Assembly: GCA_030425425.1 (NCBI GenBank)
Contig: JAUIAO010000041.1
Span: 1 to 53,825, forward strand
Source of the DNA: Bacteroidia bacterium
GTDB taxonomy: Bacteria > Bacteroidota > Bacteroidia > Cytophagales > Cyclobacteriaceae
Direction: 5' to 3'
Length of the DNA: 53,825 nt
A model generated the notes under the pieces. It worked only from the letters and a program-made list of their open reading frames with translations, searched no databases and was not told where the DNA came from. A program made the position numbers and the translations under genes. How positions within the stretch are numbered: position 1 is the stretch's first letter; each line of letters begins with the position of its first letter. This document shows positions 21,056 through 29,759 of this stretch, piece after piece.

Positions 21056-21955
21056 CTAGCTGCGGGGGTGAAATTCCTTGATCACCTGACGGAGATAATC
21101 CCTGTCTAAATGTGTATAAATCTCTGTAGTAGTGATGGATTCATGCCCTAGCATTTCCTGTACCGCCCTTAGGTCAGCTCCACCTTCTATCAAGTGAGTG
21201 GCAAAACTATGCCTGAAAGTATGCGGACTGATGTTTTTTTGAATGCCTGCTTGCCGGCTTTGTTCCTTGATGATATTAAATACGCTGATTCTTGATATCC
21301 GGGTACCTCTACGATTCAGAAAGAGGTGATCTTCATATCCTTTTTTGATATCCTGATGAACTCTGACATGATCCTTGTACAGTTGGATGTGCTTGATAGC
21401 TTCGCGTCCAATAGGAACCAAACGCTCCTTACTACCTTTACCAATTACTCTAATGAAGCGTTCTTCAAAATAAATGTGTGATATTCTGAGTTCGATCAAC
21501 TCTGATACACGCAAACCGGAACTATAGAGTGTTTCCAGCATTGCACGATTTCGAGTGCCAGACTCTGTGGATAAATCAATCGAGTTTAGTATTTGTTCTA
21601 TTTCATGAAACTCAAGAGTGTCTGGCAGTTTTCTGCCAATTTTTGGCGATTCCAGTAACTCCGATGGGTCTTTTTCCAGGTATTGCTCATAAAGTAAAAA
21701 CTTATAAAAGGATTTAATACCACTGAGAATCCTGGCTTGCGAATACGGAGACATCCCCAGCTCATTGATGAATTCTATGAAATCCAGGAGATTTTCGTGC
21801 TCTACATTGAGCGGGGTTAACTTTATGTTTTTGATTTGGAAAAACTCACTTAACTTCGTGATGTCTCTTTCATATGCATCTATGGTGTTGTCAGCAAGAG
21901 AACGCTCCAGTTTAAGATAATTGCGAAATTGTTTGATATAAATGTCCCAGCTCAC
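21056..21955 (-). CDS. xerD: Tyrosine site-specific recombinase, XerD-like
   Basis: Resolves chromosome dimers at dif together with a partner recombinase and FtsK. At 299 aa with an N-terminal SAM-like core-binding domain (residues 1-90) and a C-terminal catalytic domain. The full catalytic set is present: R149 (SSGLRVSEL), K173 (GKGSKER), H245 and R248 (HTFRHSF), H271 (GHESI) and nucleophile Y280 (IYTHL). Length and lack of extra DNA-binding domains argue for a housekeeping Xer protein rather than a phage integrase. Located between the small basic-protein gene and aroQ, and divergent from aroQ with a 67-nt gap. XerC versus XerD cannot be settled without comparison. Confidence 0.92.
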   Translation of the reverse strand: MSWDIYIKQFRNYLKLERSLADNTIDAYERDITKLSEFFQIKNIKLTPLNVEHENLLDFIEFINELGMSPYSQARILSGIKSFYKFLLYEQYLEKDPSELLESPKIGRKLPDTLEFHEIEQILNSIDLSTESGTRNRAMLETLYSSGLRVSELIELRISHIYFEERFIRVIGKGSKERLVPIGREAIKHIQLYKDHVRVHQDIKKGYEDHLFLNRRGTRISRISVFNIIKEQSRQAGIQKNISPHTFRHSFATHLIEGGADLRAVQEMLGHESITTTEIYTHLDRDYLRQVIKEFHPRS

Positions 21956-22022
21956 TGAGCGAAAGTAACCAAATCTCCATTACCCTAAATCAAAAAGTTC
22001 CTAACGAGAAAACAAGAAAATC

Positions 22023-22442
22023 ATGAAGATCCTCATTATCAATGGACCCAATCTCAACCTTTTAGGAATCAGAGAGCCTGAGATTTATGGACATCAGACT
22101 TTTGAGCAATATTTTGATTCTCTTCAGGTAAAATATGGAGAAGTAGATCTGAGCTATTTTCAGTCTAATCATGAAGGAGCTTTGATTGACAAGCTTCATG
22201 AGGTTGGTTTTACCTATGATGGTATAATTGTCAATTTAGCAGGTTATACTCATACTTCTGTGGCTTTGGCTGACGCCATATCCGCTATTAGCACACCTGT
22301 GGTTGAAGTCCATATTAGTAATATTCACGCAAGAGAATCATTTAGGACACATACCTACACAGGCGCCAAAGCCGTGGGGATTATTTCTGGTTTGGGGCTG
22401 AAAGGATATGAGTTGGCCCTTCAGTATTTTCTCAACCAATAG
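22023..22442 (+). CDS. aroQ: 3-dehydroquinate dehydratase, type II
   Basis: Third step of the shikimate pathway (3-dehydroquinate to 3-dehydroshikimate). At 139 aa it fits the small dodecameric type II class. Signature residues are visible: IINGPNLNLLGIREPEIYG with the catalytic tyrosine and arginine, INLAGYTHTSVAL-type region (here VNLAGYTHTSVAL), and the catalytic histidine with HISNIHARESFR. It is followed after 24 nt by an aminotransferase gene, likely one transcript. Confidence 0.96.
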   Translation: MKILIINGPNLNLLGIREPEIYGHQTFEQYFDSLQVKYGEVDLSYFQSNHEGALIDKLHEVGFTYDGIIVNLAGYTHTSVALADAISAISTPVVEVHISNIHARESFRTHTYTGAKAVGIISGLGLKGYELALQYFLNQ

Positions 22443-22466
22443 TTAGTATTTACCGAGTACAATCCG

Positions 22467-23516
22467 ATGAGAGAAATGAATTTTTACCCCGGTCCGTCTC
22501 GAGTCTATTCGAGTGTGCCCGAGTATATCTATGAGGCATATATGGAGGGGATCATGTCCATCAATCACCGAAGTGATGAGTTCATGACACTGATGGAGTC
22601 AACAAAAAAAATACTTCGCGAGAGGCTTCTGATTCCTGATGATTATGAGATTGCATTTACTTCCTCCGCCACTGAATGTTGGGAGATCATAGCCCAATCA
22701 CTGACACAAAAAGGCAGCCAACATTTTTTCAACGGTTCCTTTGGAGAGAAGTGGGCAAGCTATGCAGGTGAGATCGTTCAGACGAAAATCTCGCAGTTTG
22801 GGATCAATGAAAAACTACCCACAGGAGATATTTCTAAAGATATAGATGTGCTATGCGTCACCCAAAATGAGACTTCCAATGCTACTCAGGTTGCTATGAA
22901 AAGCCTGGAAATGTTACGTGTGGAAAATGAGGATAAAATCATTGCCGTAGACGTAACAAGCTCTGTTGGTGGGGTAATGATCGACTTTAAACTAGCGGAT
23001 GTCTGGTACGCATCAGTGCAGAAGTGTTTGGGCCTGCCTGCAGGTTTGGGTTTAATGATTCTCTCACCTTTTGCAGTGCAGAAAGCTGAGAAAATGGCAG
23101 TAAGAAACAGGTACAACAGCCTTCTTCATATCATTGAAAATACTCGAAAAAATCAAACAACCTATACACCAAATGTACTAGGCGTATATCTGTTAAACCG
23201 AACCCAGGAGGCTAGTAAGGGAATTAAAACTATTGCGGAAAAGGTGGAGAATAGGTTTAAGGCTTATGAAGCTTTTTTTGAAGAAAACGGAGATTTTCAG
23301 TTTTTGATTAGTAACCCGGCTGTAAGATCCCATACGGTGCTTGCTCTGGAATCAAAAGAAGTGGAATTACTAAAAAGCCAGGCGAGAAATAGAGGACTAA
23401 TACTTGGCAATGGATACGGACCCTGGAAGAATTCTACTTTTAGAATCGCCAACTTCCCCGCTATCAAAAGCAGGGAAGTGGAGAAACTAATTGAATTCTT
23501 TAAAAAGGCAATTTAA
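22467..23516 (+). CDS. Class V PLP-dependent aminotransferase (SerC / alanine-glyoxylate type)
   Basis: A 349-aa fold-type I PLP enzyme. The opening MNFYPGPSRVYSSVPEYI and the INHRSDEF motif are typical of phosphoserine and alanine-glyoxylate/serine-pyruvate aminotransferases. The PLP-binding aspartate is in AVDVTSSVGG and the Schiff-base lysine in YASVQKCLGLPAGLG. The C-terminus carries FRIANFPA. It does not match canonical SerC closely enough to fix the substrate, so phosphoserine, serine and alanine/glyoxylate are all open. The next gene upstream is aroQ, 24 nt away. An alternative start at 22476 would remove three residues. Confidence 0.85.
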   Translation: MREMNFYPGPSRVYSSVPEYIYEAYMEGIMSINHRSDEFMTLMESTKKILRERLLIPDDYEIAFTSSATECWEIIAQSLTQKGSQHFFNGSFGEKWASYAGEIVQTKISQFGINEKLPTGDISKDIDVLCVTQNETSNATQVAMKSLEMLRVENEDKIIAVDVTSSVGGVMIDFKLADVWYASVQKCLGLPAGLGLMILSPFAVQKAEKMAVRNRYNSLLHIIENTRKNQTTYTPNVLGVYLLNRTQEASKGIKTIAEKVENRFKAYEAFFEENGDFQFLISNPAVRSHTVLALESKEVELLKSQARNRGLILGNGYGPWKNSTFRIANFPAIKSREVEKLIEFFKKAI

Positions 23517-23604
23517 TCCCACCAGTGGGTTTAATTTCCCGCCCCTCTGGGGTGAGATACTTTTGTTTGCAAAACAAACTCCATCAAATACCTCGAGGGT
23601 ATTT
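23512..23604. terminator. Cluster of short hairpins between convergent genes
   Basis: Four small palindromes occupy this gap. CCCAC/GTGGG (23518-23529) followed by TTTAATTT may terminate the aminotransferase transcript. CCCC-TCT-GGGG follows, then GTTTG-CAAAA-CAAAC. The last, AAATACC/GGTATTT (23586-23604), abuts the stop codon of the minus-strand TPR gene. None alone is a textbook terminator; together they plausibly separate the two convergent units. Confidence 0.5.
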
Positions 23605-23606
23605 AT

Positions 23607-24932
23607 TTACCTGCGCTGAAGGGTTACTGTTTCATTGATCCAGCACCCAACGGTCACGCGCTCACCTTCTTCACGGTTCTCATTGAATATTTCTTCAATA
23701 GACGGAAATTGCTCTTTAGCGGCTTGCATCTGACTGGTATTACCAGCTTTCTTGTACATGTCATATGCCGCGATATACACCGCTCTGTCATCTACACGGC
23801 TCTTTCCTGCCTGACAATCTTTGTAGCTCAGAAAATACAAGTTACCGATCAGGTTGTAAGCTTCAGCAGCACCAGGTTTCACACTAAGCGCCTTTCTTGC
23901 AAGTGATCTTGCGCTGACTTTATTGCCTAATTTGGCTTCTGTAGACGCTTGTCCCATAAATGCTTCGAACTTATCATCATCAGTTTGTGACAACTCTTCC
24001 ATTTTAGAATAATAAGTTTTGGCTTTACTATATTGTCCAGAGAAATAAAATTTATCTCCCAGAGCTTTCGCCAGAGAAGGGCTCGGGTCTTCGGTCATGT
24101 AAATTTCACCCGCTTTGAGGAAATAATCAGTATCCGTACACTTAGCCGTTAATGAGTAAGAAAACACCTTCTTGGCGATGTTGATGTTGTTTGGTTCAGC
24201 ATTGAATTTTGGAACGAGGTTTTCCTCTATAAATTCACAACTAATCAGATCATCACCTAGTGACTTTAGCAACGCATCTACTTTATCCTGTTCTTTCAGT
24301 AGTTTAGTTTTATTGCCTCCTTTACTAATTTTTTCATCTATCGAAGCTGTGACTATACCATGTACATCCAATACGTCCGTTGCAGTGAATTCTTTCGGTT
24401 TTGTTTTGTAATAATAAGCAGCTACCGTCATGTACGGAGTGTGATTAAAATCTGAGATTTTCTCAAACGGCTCTTCATAAAGCTGTCCATAGAGTTCAGT
24501 AAGAAGTGAATACTTTGCAGGCTTTTTGTAATAGAGTTTGAATGCCGTATAAGCTTTTCTATCTAGAGCAGCTACCGGGTCATCAAAGTATTTGATCCGC
24601 ATGTCGTATGCCCAAAGCAACGAATCTTCCAGTCTGGAGCGACGTTCTGTAGTCAGTTCTTTGTCTAATAATTTATCTAAAATCTTGGCGCCATCCTGAT
24701 AAATAGATTCATTCAGGTCCGGGGTGTTTTGATACAACCATCTCAGAGCAATCAATGCTTCTTCCTCTTTGTTGTCTGATTGCATGAGTACTTTGTAATA
24801 TGCTTGCTTCTCCAAAGCCTGGCTTTTGAGGTTTTCATCTTCAGGCCAATTCCAGCCTGGCTGATCACCATATTGAGCCGAGAGCCCAAAAGAAAAAAGC
24901 AAGAAGAAAAATAATACTGATAATTTTCGCAT
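23607..24932 (-). CDS. Secreted TPR-containing protein
   Basis: 441 aa with a signal peptide (MRKLSVLFFFLLFSFGLSAQ). The mature protein is helical, with TPR-like pairs clearest in the C-terminal half, such as ALGDKFYFSGQYSKAKTYYSKMEEL and SVKPGAAEAYNLIGNLYFLSYKDCQAGKS. Such proteins are abundant in the Bacteroidota periplasm and serve as scaffolds. No catalytic motif is seen. The gene is alone on its strand, with a divergent marC gene beginning 90 nt upstream. Function is unknown. Confidence 0.8.
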   Translation of the reverse strand: MRKLSVLFFFLLFSFGLSAQYGDQPGWNWPEDENLKSQALEKQAYYKVLMQSDNKEEEALIALRWLYQNTPDLNESIYQDGAKILDKLLDKELTTERRSRLEDSLLWAYDMRIKYFDDPVAALDRKAYTAFKLYYKKPAKYSLLTELYGQLYEEPFEKISDFNHTPYMTVAAYYYKTKPKEFTATDVLDVHGIVTASIDEKISKGGNKTKLLKEQDKVDALLKSLGDDLISCEFIEENLVPKFNAEPNNINIAKKVFSYSLTAKCTDTDYFLKAGEIYMTEDPSPSLAKALGDKFYFSGQYSKAKTYYSKMEELSQTDDDKFEAFMGQASTEAKLGNKVSARSLARKALSVKPGAAEAYNLIGNLYFLSYKDCQAGKSRVDDRAVYIAAYDMYKKAGNTSQMQAAKEQFPSIEEIFNENREEGERVTVGCWINETVTLQRR

Positions 24933-24997
24933 TTTTCGTATTGGTTTATTTTCTGCAAAATGAACTATAAATTCTTAGGGTTACTAGAAAGGCGGGT

Positions 24998-25005
24998 TAG
25001 TTTTG
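24998..25005 (+). promoter_or_regulatory. -7 element TAGTTTTG upstream of marC-rnhA-trmN6
   Basis: TAGTTTTG fits TAnnTTTG and lies 17 nt before the marC start codon. No TTG is seen at the -33 spacing. It would drive the three-gene unit that follows. Confidence 0.45.
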
Positions 25006-25022
25006 CATTAAAAAAATGAAAT

Positions 25023-25592
25023 ATGTTCGATTTTAAAGAAATATTGTCTGTTTCGTTAATCTTATTTTCTGTGATAGATATTCTCGGAAGTGTACCTATC
25101 ATCATTGACTTACGTAAGAAAGTCGGACATGTTCAGTCTGAGAAGGCAACGGTAGCATCCGGGGTATTAATGGTCTTATTTTTATTCTTAGGGGAAAGTA
25201 TCCTTAAGTTGTTTGGTATTGATATTGGATCTTTTGCAATTGCCGGTGCATTGATCATGTTTTTTATAGGTTTGGAGATGATTCTTGGTATTCATTTTTT
25301 CAAATCGGATAATGAGGATTTATCATCATCATCAATCGTGCCATTAGCGTTTCCGCTGATTGCCGGTGCAGGTACATTGACTACCCTGATCTCCTTGAAG
25401 TCAGTATATGGTACATTTAATATTCTGGTTGGAGTTTTACTCAATTTGCTTTTTGTTTATGCGGTTTTGAAATCTTCCAGCTGGCTGGAGCGTAAAATTG
25501 GAGCCGCTGGTTTCAATGTATTGAGAAGAGTCTTTGGTATTATTCTGTTAAGTATTTCAATCAAAATCTTCAAAACTCACCTATTAAGCTGA
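25023..25592 (+). CDS. MarC-family integral membrane protein
   Basis: 189 aa with about six membrane helices, starting MFDFKEILSVSLILFSVIDILGS. Typical MarC features are the polar residues in the first helix (VIDILGSVPI) and the repeat-like second half (PLAFPLIAGAGTLTTLI), a known inverted-repeat pattern of this family. Family members were once linked to antibiotic resistance, a claim later withdrawn for the Escherichia coli protein; the transported substrate is unknown. Its stop codon overlaps the rnhA start by one base (TGATG), indicating translational coupling. Confidence 0.9.
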   Translation: MFDFKEILSVSLILFSVIDILGSVPIIIDLRKKVGHVQSEKATVASGVLMVLFLFLGESILKLFGIDIGSFAIAGALIMFFIGLEMILGIHFFKSDNEDLSSSSIVPLAFPLIAGAGTLTTLISLKSVYGTFNILVGVLLNLLFVYAVLKSSSWLERKIGAAGFNVLRRVFGIILLSISIKIFKTHLLS

Positions 25593-26050
25593 TGATCAGA
25601 ATATTTACAGATGGAGCGGCAAAGGGTAACCCTGGGCGCGGTGGATACGGTGCTATCTTAGATTTCAAAGGAAAGCGAAAGGAACTTTCTGAAGGATTCA
25701 GAAAAACGACCAATAATCGTATGGAGCTTTTGGCAGTGATCAAAGCACTGGAGTCCATTAAAAAGCCTGGCTGGGAAGTATTGATTTTTTCTGACTCCAA
25801 ATATGTGGTGGATGCAGTGGAAAAGAAATGGGTCTTCGGATGGGAGAAAAAAGGATTCAAAGGAAAGAAAAACCCTGACTTGTGGAAGCGGTTCCTGGAG
25901 GTTTATCGTCAGCATCAGGTGAAGTTTCAGTGGGTGAAAGGGCATGCCGGTCATCCGGAAAATGAGCGATGCGATCAACTGGCAGTAGAAGCTGCAGAGG
26001 GGTTTGACCTAAAAATTGATGCTGTTTTTGAGCAAAGCGAAGGTGGCTAA
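25592..26050 (+). CDS. rnhA: Ribonuclease HI
   Basis: Degrades RNA in RNA-DNA hybrids (primers, R-loops). At 152 aa it has standard length. The catalytic carboxylates are visible: D7 in FTDGAAKGNPG, the glutamate in NRMELLAVIKAL, the aspartate in FSDSKYVVDAV, and the last aspartate in ERCDQLAVEAA. The basic handle region (WVFGWEKKGFKGKKNPDLW) is present. Middle gene of marC-rnhA-trmN6 with overlaps on both sides. Confidence 0.96.
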   Translation: MIRIFTDGAAKGNPGRGGYGAILDFKGKRKELSEGFRKTTNNRMELLAVIKALESIKKPGWEVLIFSDSKYVVDAVEKKWVFGWEKKGFKGKKNPDLWKRFLEVYRQHQVKFQWVKGHAGHPENERCDQLAVEAAEGFDLKIDAVFEQSEGG

Positions 26051-26759
26051 TAATTATTTTGATTTTAAGCAGTTTCGGGTCAACCAATCTCACGCTGCGA
26101 TGAAAGTAACCACAGAGGGGTGTATTCTGGGTGCATGGACAGCCGCACTTGGACTTTCACCTAAAAGAATCTTGGATATTGGCAGTGGAACAGGATTACT
26201 TTCATTGATGCTGGCTCAACAATGTACAGATGCGAAAATAGATGCTGTGGAGCTAGATCAGAATGCAGCTGTGGATGCTCGTCAAAATTTCGAATTAAGT
26301 CCATGGCTAGATCGCTTAAATTTGATCCAAAAACCTATCCAAGAATTCGTACCCCAACGAGAGTATGATTTGATCATCTCTAATCCTCCGTTTTACAAAT
26401 CATCATTAAAATCCCCCTCATACTCTATCAACCATGCCCGCCATGATGATACACTATCACAGATCGATTTAGTCAACGTGGTTTTAGAGTGCCTGTCCGA
26501 TTCTGGAACTTGTGCTGTTCTATATCCAGAAAGAGAAATGAATCAGTTTATCTCACTGGGACATGAGCGCGGATTATTCTTAAACAGAAGACTGAACATT
26601 TATAACCATAACCAATCTTCTGTTTTTCGGGTGATTGGTTTGTTTTCTACTATTGTAAAAACTGAAATCATTGAAGAAAAACTGTTAATTAGAAATTCTA
26701 AAAACGAATACACCCGAGATTTTACTAATCTCTTAAAAGAATACTATTTGCATTTATGA
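26019..26759 (+). CDS. trmN6: tRNA1(Val) (adenine-37-N6) methyltransferase, TrmN6-like
   Basis: SAM-dependent methyltransferase of the YfiC/TrmN6 group. It opens with YFDFKQFRVNQSHAAMKVTTEG, typical of the family, has SAM motif I in LDIGSGTGLLSLML, and the N6-adenine methylation signature NPPFYKS. About 246 aa. The start is uncertain: ATG 26019 overlaps rnhA by 32 nt, and a GTG at 26043 would overlap by only 8 nt and still keep the conserved N-terminus. Target tRNA is inferred from the family. Its 3' end overlaps the convergent saccharopine dehydrogenase-like gene by 6 nt. Confidence 0.88.
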   Translation: MLFLSKAKVANNYFDFKQFRVNQSHAAMKVTTEGCILGAWTAALGLSPKRILDIGSGTGLLSLMLAQQCTDAKIDAVELDQNAAVDARQNFELSPWLDRLNLIQKPIQEFVPQREYDLIISNPPFYKSSLKSPSYSINHARHDDTLSQIDLVNVVLECLSDSGTCAVLYPEREMNQFISLGHERGLFLNRRLNIYNHNQSSVFRVIGLFSTIVKTEIIEEKLLIRNSKNEYTRDFTNLLKEYYLHL

Positions 26760-28082
26760 GATTGTTTCTCTTTCGGAAAATTCAAAACCCATTTGCTCCA
26801 GCTCTTTGAGTATTGGTTCGTAGATTTCTTTTTTTGTCGGAATATTGACTCCTGTAGTTTTCAATTCATTTGTTAAAATGAGCTTAGCAGCGATTCCAAG
26901 TGGTAATCCCACAGTTTTGGACATGGCCGTTTTGATGGCATCATCTCCCACTGCCACCATATGAGATTGTATTTCCTTGGGTCTTCCATTGTCCAAGTAA
27001 TTGAACTTGTGCCACATGACTATCATATCTCGGTCTTCCTGATCAAGGGTCCACTTTTTCTTCAAAATATGCTCCAGGATTTGGGCTGGAGTTCCTTCTT
27101 CAATACCCACTAACTCATCGGAAAAGAGATCGAGCCACTGTAGTTTGTACATTTCCTCTGATTCCAAACCAATATTGAGATAATGAGCCAGTTTTAGTTC
27201 CACTGAGTCGTGTGGATTATACAACAAGAATGAATTGATAAACTGACGATGAGTCATTTGCCCAACTCCTTCCATTTGATAGTCGTCTGCCGTAGCGCCA
27301 ATTTGTACAAAGATGTCCCAGGCTTTACAAAACCCAGTTCTCCTCAGCGTTCCTCGATAAAGTGTTTTGATATCCCTCAGATTATATAAGTCCAGATATT
27401 TTAGTGAATCACGATTTGCATATCCTTCGAAGTATCCATGTCCGGGTATGTGAATGACTTCTGTTCTTTTAAAAAGTCGGTGATAAGGGATGTATTTGTA
27501 TCTTCCTTCCTGAATGAATTTGACATTGCCTGTTCCAGCCAGCACCACATTGCGAGGGTTCCAGGTGAATTTGTACTCCCAGGGGTTGTTGGCCAGCTTG
27601 TTGTCTGCTAATAATCCGCCAGTGAAAGTTTCAAAAGCAGTTAATTTATGGCCTTCATTTTTGATTCGGTCCAGAACTTTCATTGCTGACATATGATCAA
27701 TGCCAGGATCCAGTCCTAGCTCCATGATGCATTGGTTGCCTTTTTCAGCAAATTGATCGCTCAGTGCTTGGATTTCTTCAGTCAAATAAGATGCAGTGAG
27801 CATGTCTCTACCTACTTCAGCGCATAGTTTAGCCACATGTATATGTAGGCTTGCCGGGACCATGCTAATGACTAAATCCGCATTTTTTACGTGCTCTCTT
27901 GCATGCTCAGTCTCAAAAATGTCGAATGGAATAATGTCAGCTTCTGGGAATTTCATTTTGGCGATGGCTGTGACTTTCTCGCCAATGGTAATATTCCAGT
28001 CATTTTCAATCGCATGTTCTAATAAATATTGGATGAGGGATGTAGATGATCTTCCTGCTCCGAGGATCAATACTTTTTTCAT
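26754..28082 (-). CDS. Saccharopine dehydrogenase-family oxidoreductase
   Basis: 442 aa. The N-terminal Rossmann domain starts at once with VLILGAGRSSTSLIQYLLE and carries ADLVISMVPASLH. The C-terminal saccharopine dehydrogenase domain includes MELGLDPGIDHMSAM, FTGGLLADNKLANNPWEYKF and HIPGHGYFEGYANRDSL. This is the layout of glutamate-forming saccharopine reductase, but related enzymes act in carboxynorspermidine synthesis or have unknown substrates. No lysine-ketoglutarate reductase or other lysine-degradation gene is adjacent. It is a single gene with no NADP-specific clue I can read, so substrate remains open. Confidence 0.85.
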   Translation of the reverse strand: MKKVLILGAGRSSTSLIQYLLEHAIENDWNITIGEKVTAIAKMKFPEADIIPFDIFETEHAREHVKNADLVISMVPASLHIHVAKLCAEVGRDMLTASYLTEEIQALSDQFAEKGNQCIMELGLDPGIDHMSAMKVLDRIKNEGHKLTAFETFTGGLLADNKLANNPWEYKFTWNPRNVVLAGTGNVKFIQEGRYKYIPYHRLFKRTEVIHIPGHGYFEGYANRDSLKYLDLYNLRDIKTLYRGTLRRTGFCKAWDIFVQIGATADDYQMEGVGQMTHRQFINSFLLYNPHDSVELKLAHYLNIGLESEEMYKLQWLDLFSDELVGIEEGTPAQILEHILKKKWTLDQEDRDMIVMWHKFNYLDNGRPKEIQSHMVAVGDDAIKTAMSKTVGLPLGIAAKLILTNELKTTGVNIPTKKEIYEPILKELEQMGFEFSERETIS

Positions 28083-28151
28083 TTTTTGCGGGGTTTTGGG
28101 GTAATGTTGTTCGATACAAACCTAAGCCGGATTGGTCGGAAAAAACAATTA

Positions 28152-28192
28152 TCAAAAAACAAAAAACCGAATGTGATGGGGAGCCTCATTCG
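28152..28192 (-). terminator. Probable terminator of the ubiE-porT-SDR operon
   Basis: On the minus strand, CGAATG (28192-28187) pairs with CATTCG (28173-28168) across a 13-nt loop, followed by GTTTTTTGTTTTTT. It starts about 42 nt after the stop codon of the SDR gene. Confidence 0.65.
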
Positions 28193-28233
28193 AGGTTATT
28201 CATCCGGGAAACTACCTTGATTGAATTATGTGA

Positions 28234-28983
28234 TCACTTACGGTAAACTGTGGTAGCATTGGACTGGTCACCAGCTAAAACCAATAAGTCCGCGATATTG
28301 ACATTGGCAGGCCGACTGACTATGAAGGCTATGATTTCCGCAATGTCCTTTGCCTGTAATGGATCAAATCCCTGATAAACTTTTTCTGCGCGCTCTGTAT
28401 CTCCCTTGAATCGTACTTCAGAAAACTCAGTTTGAACTAATCCAGGTTTGATTTCCGATACTTTAATCCCATGCTCGGTGAGGTCCAGGCGCATGCCCTT
28501 GCTGATGGCATCCACAGCAAACTTTGATGCGTTGTAAACATTGCCGTTTTTGTATGCTTCTACTCCCGCTACTGATCCAATATTAACAATGTGGCCCTTC
28601 TTCCGATCTACCATACCCGGTAAAATAGCCCGACTGATATAAAGCAACCCTTTTACATTGATATCGATCATGGCTTCCCAGTCCCTGATATCTCCTTCAT
28701 GAATTGCAGAAAGCCCATGTGCATTTCCGGCATTATTGATCAGAACATCTATATTTTTCCAGGATTCCGGTAAGCTGTCAATGGCTTGGTCGACTTGCTG
28801 TTGAATGCTGATATCAAAATTAAGAAGATGGCAATCCGTGCTTTTTGCCAAAGTGTTAGCAAGTTTTTCTAACCTTTCTTTTCGTCTTCCACAAATGATC
28901 AGGTTATACTTTGGTGCCAATTCATGAGCAGTAGCTTCACCAATACCGCTCGTTGCACCAGTAACTAATGCTATTGGCTTCAT
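28234..28983 (-). CDS. Short-chain dehydrogenase/reductase, YdfG-like
   Basis: 249-aa classical SDR. The cofactor motif is TGATSGIGEAT at residues 8-18, the structural motif NNAG lies near residue 86, and the catalytic YNASK near 154 is preceded by the serine in VNIGSVAG. CGRRKERLEKL after strand 2, with arginines, suggests NADP preference. The set matches the YdfG/3-hydroxy acid dehydrogenase group, but substrate is not determinable. Its start overlaps the porT stop by 4 nt, so it is the third gene of ubiE-porT-SDR. Confidence 0.9.
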   Translation of the reverse strand: MKPIALVTGATSGIGEATAHELAPKYNLIICGRRKERLEKLANTLAKSTDCHLLNFDISIQQQVDQAIDSLPESWKNIDVLINNAGNAHGLSAIHEGDIRDWEAMIDINVKGLLYISRAILPGMVDRKKGHIVNIGSVAGVEAYKNGNVYNASKFAVDAISKGMRLDLTEHGIKVSEIKPGLVQTEFSEVRFKGDTERAEKVYQGFDPLQAKDIAEIIAFIVSRPANVNIADLLVLAGDQSNATTVYRK

Positions 28984-29759
28984 TTTCTTCTTTTGTTTCG
29001 TCTGTTCTGTCTGATGTAGCTCGGTCCACCTTCGAAGGTGATGTAGACAGTGATATTCTGATAGGTCAGTTTTTTCAAAGCTATATCATAATCATTTGGT
29101 GTTCCCGTGAGCATATTTCTAAGTCCCCAGGAATATCGCACCTCAGGAGAGAATTTGAACATTGGAAAGTACAAATCGAAACCAATTCCAGCATCAATAG
29201 AAACATTCCAATCTCTTAACGCCAGTCTTTCTTCTGTATCGAATTGATCACCTTTGCCAGCCGCTTCAAAAGCCGGATTGATTCCACCCAACGTGTACAT
29301 TGCTATGTTACCCCTTCTTGCGGATTTAAGTTTTAACAATAGAGGCAATTCTACCATGGTGGCGGGCTTTAGTTCTCTGAGTTTTCTACCGTCAGTAAAT
29401 CTGTAGGTGAGATCATTTTCATAAAAACCAACCGTAGGTAATACCCGGAAAGTCAAATACTCATTCAGCGTCATATCTACGATAAATCCCACTTTCCATC
29501 CTGGCAATTGACCAGGAACGATAGAGTGCAAAGTGTCAAGGAAAGCGGATTCGTATTCGTCTGCATATTGAATACGGTATTTCGATTCATGTACGCCGAT
29601 TAGGAAGCCATAATGAATCCATTCAAGATCATAATCCAATAGATTTTCTTTTGGATCATTTTGCGCCTGAGAGGGAAAGCACAAGAAGAGCAGTAGCAGA
29701 ACTGCGATTATTTTGTGCCAATGTATATGGAGCTGATGCCTAATGTTAATGCTTTGCAT
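28980..29759 (-). CDS. porT: PorT-family outer membrane beta-barrel protein
   Basis: 259 aa with a long-n-region signal peptide (hydrophobic core IIAVLLLLFLCFPSQAQ). The mature part is a PorT/OMP_b-brl type barrel: repeated amphipathic strands (LTFRVLPTVGFYENDLTYRF, MVELPLLLKLKSARRGN, FKFSPEVRYSWGLRNML). PorT is a type IX secretion component of Bacteroidota, and the gene's position right after ubiE is a known conserved arrangement in the phylum, which is the main reason for preferring PorT over a generic barrel. It starts 52 nt inside the ubiE coding region; no later ATG keeps the signal peptide. A very basic tail (RQNRRNKRRK) ends the protein. Confidence 0.82.
   Translation of the reverse strand: MQSINIRHQLHIHWHKIIAVLLLLFLCFPSQAQNDPKENLLDYDLEWIHYGFLIGVHESKYRIQYADEYESAFLDTLHSIVPGQLPGWKVGFIVDMTLNEYLTFRVLPTVGFYENDLTYRFTDGRKLRELKPATMVELPLLLKLKSARRGNIAMYTLGGINPAFEAAGKGDQFDTEERLALRDWNVSIDAGIGFDLYFPMFKFSPEVRYSWGLRNMLTGTPNDYDIALKKLTYQNITVYITFEGGPSYIRQNRRNKRRK

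Noticed and set aside
21056-21955. Tyrosine recombinase as the integrase of a mobile element
   Set aside because: It has the size and layout of housekeeping Xer proteins, sits among core genes, and no attachment-site repeats or cargo genes are visible.
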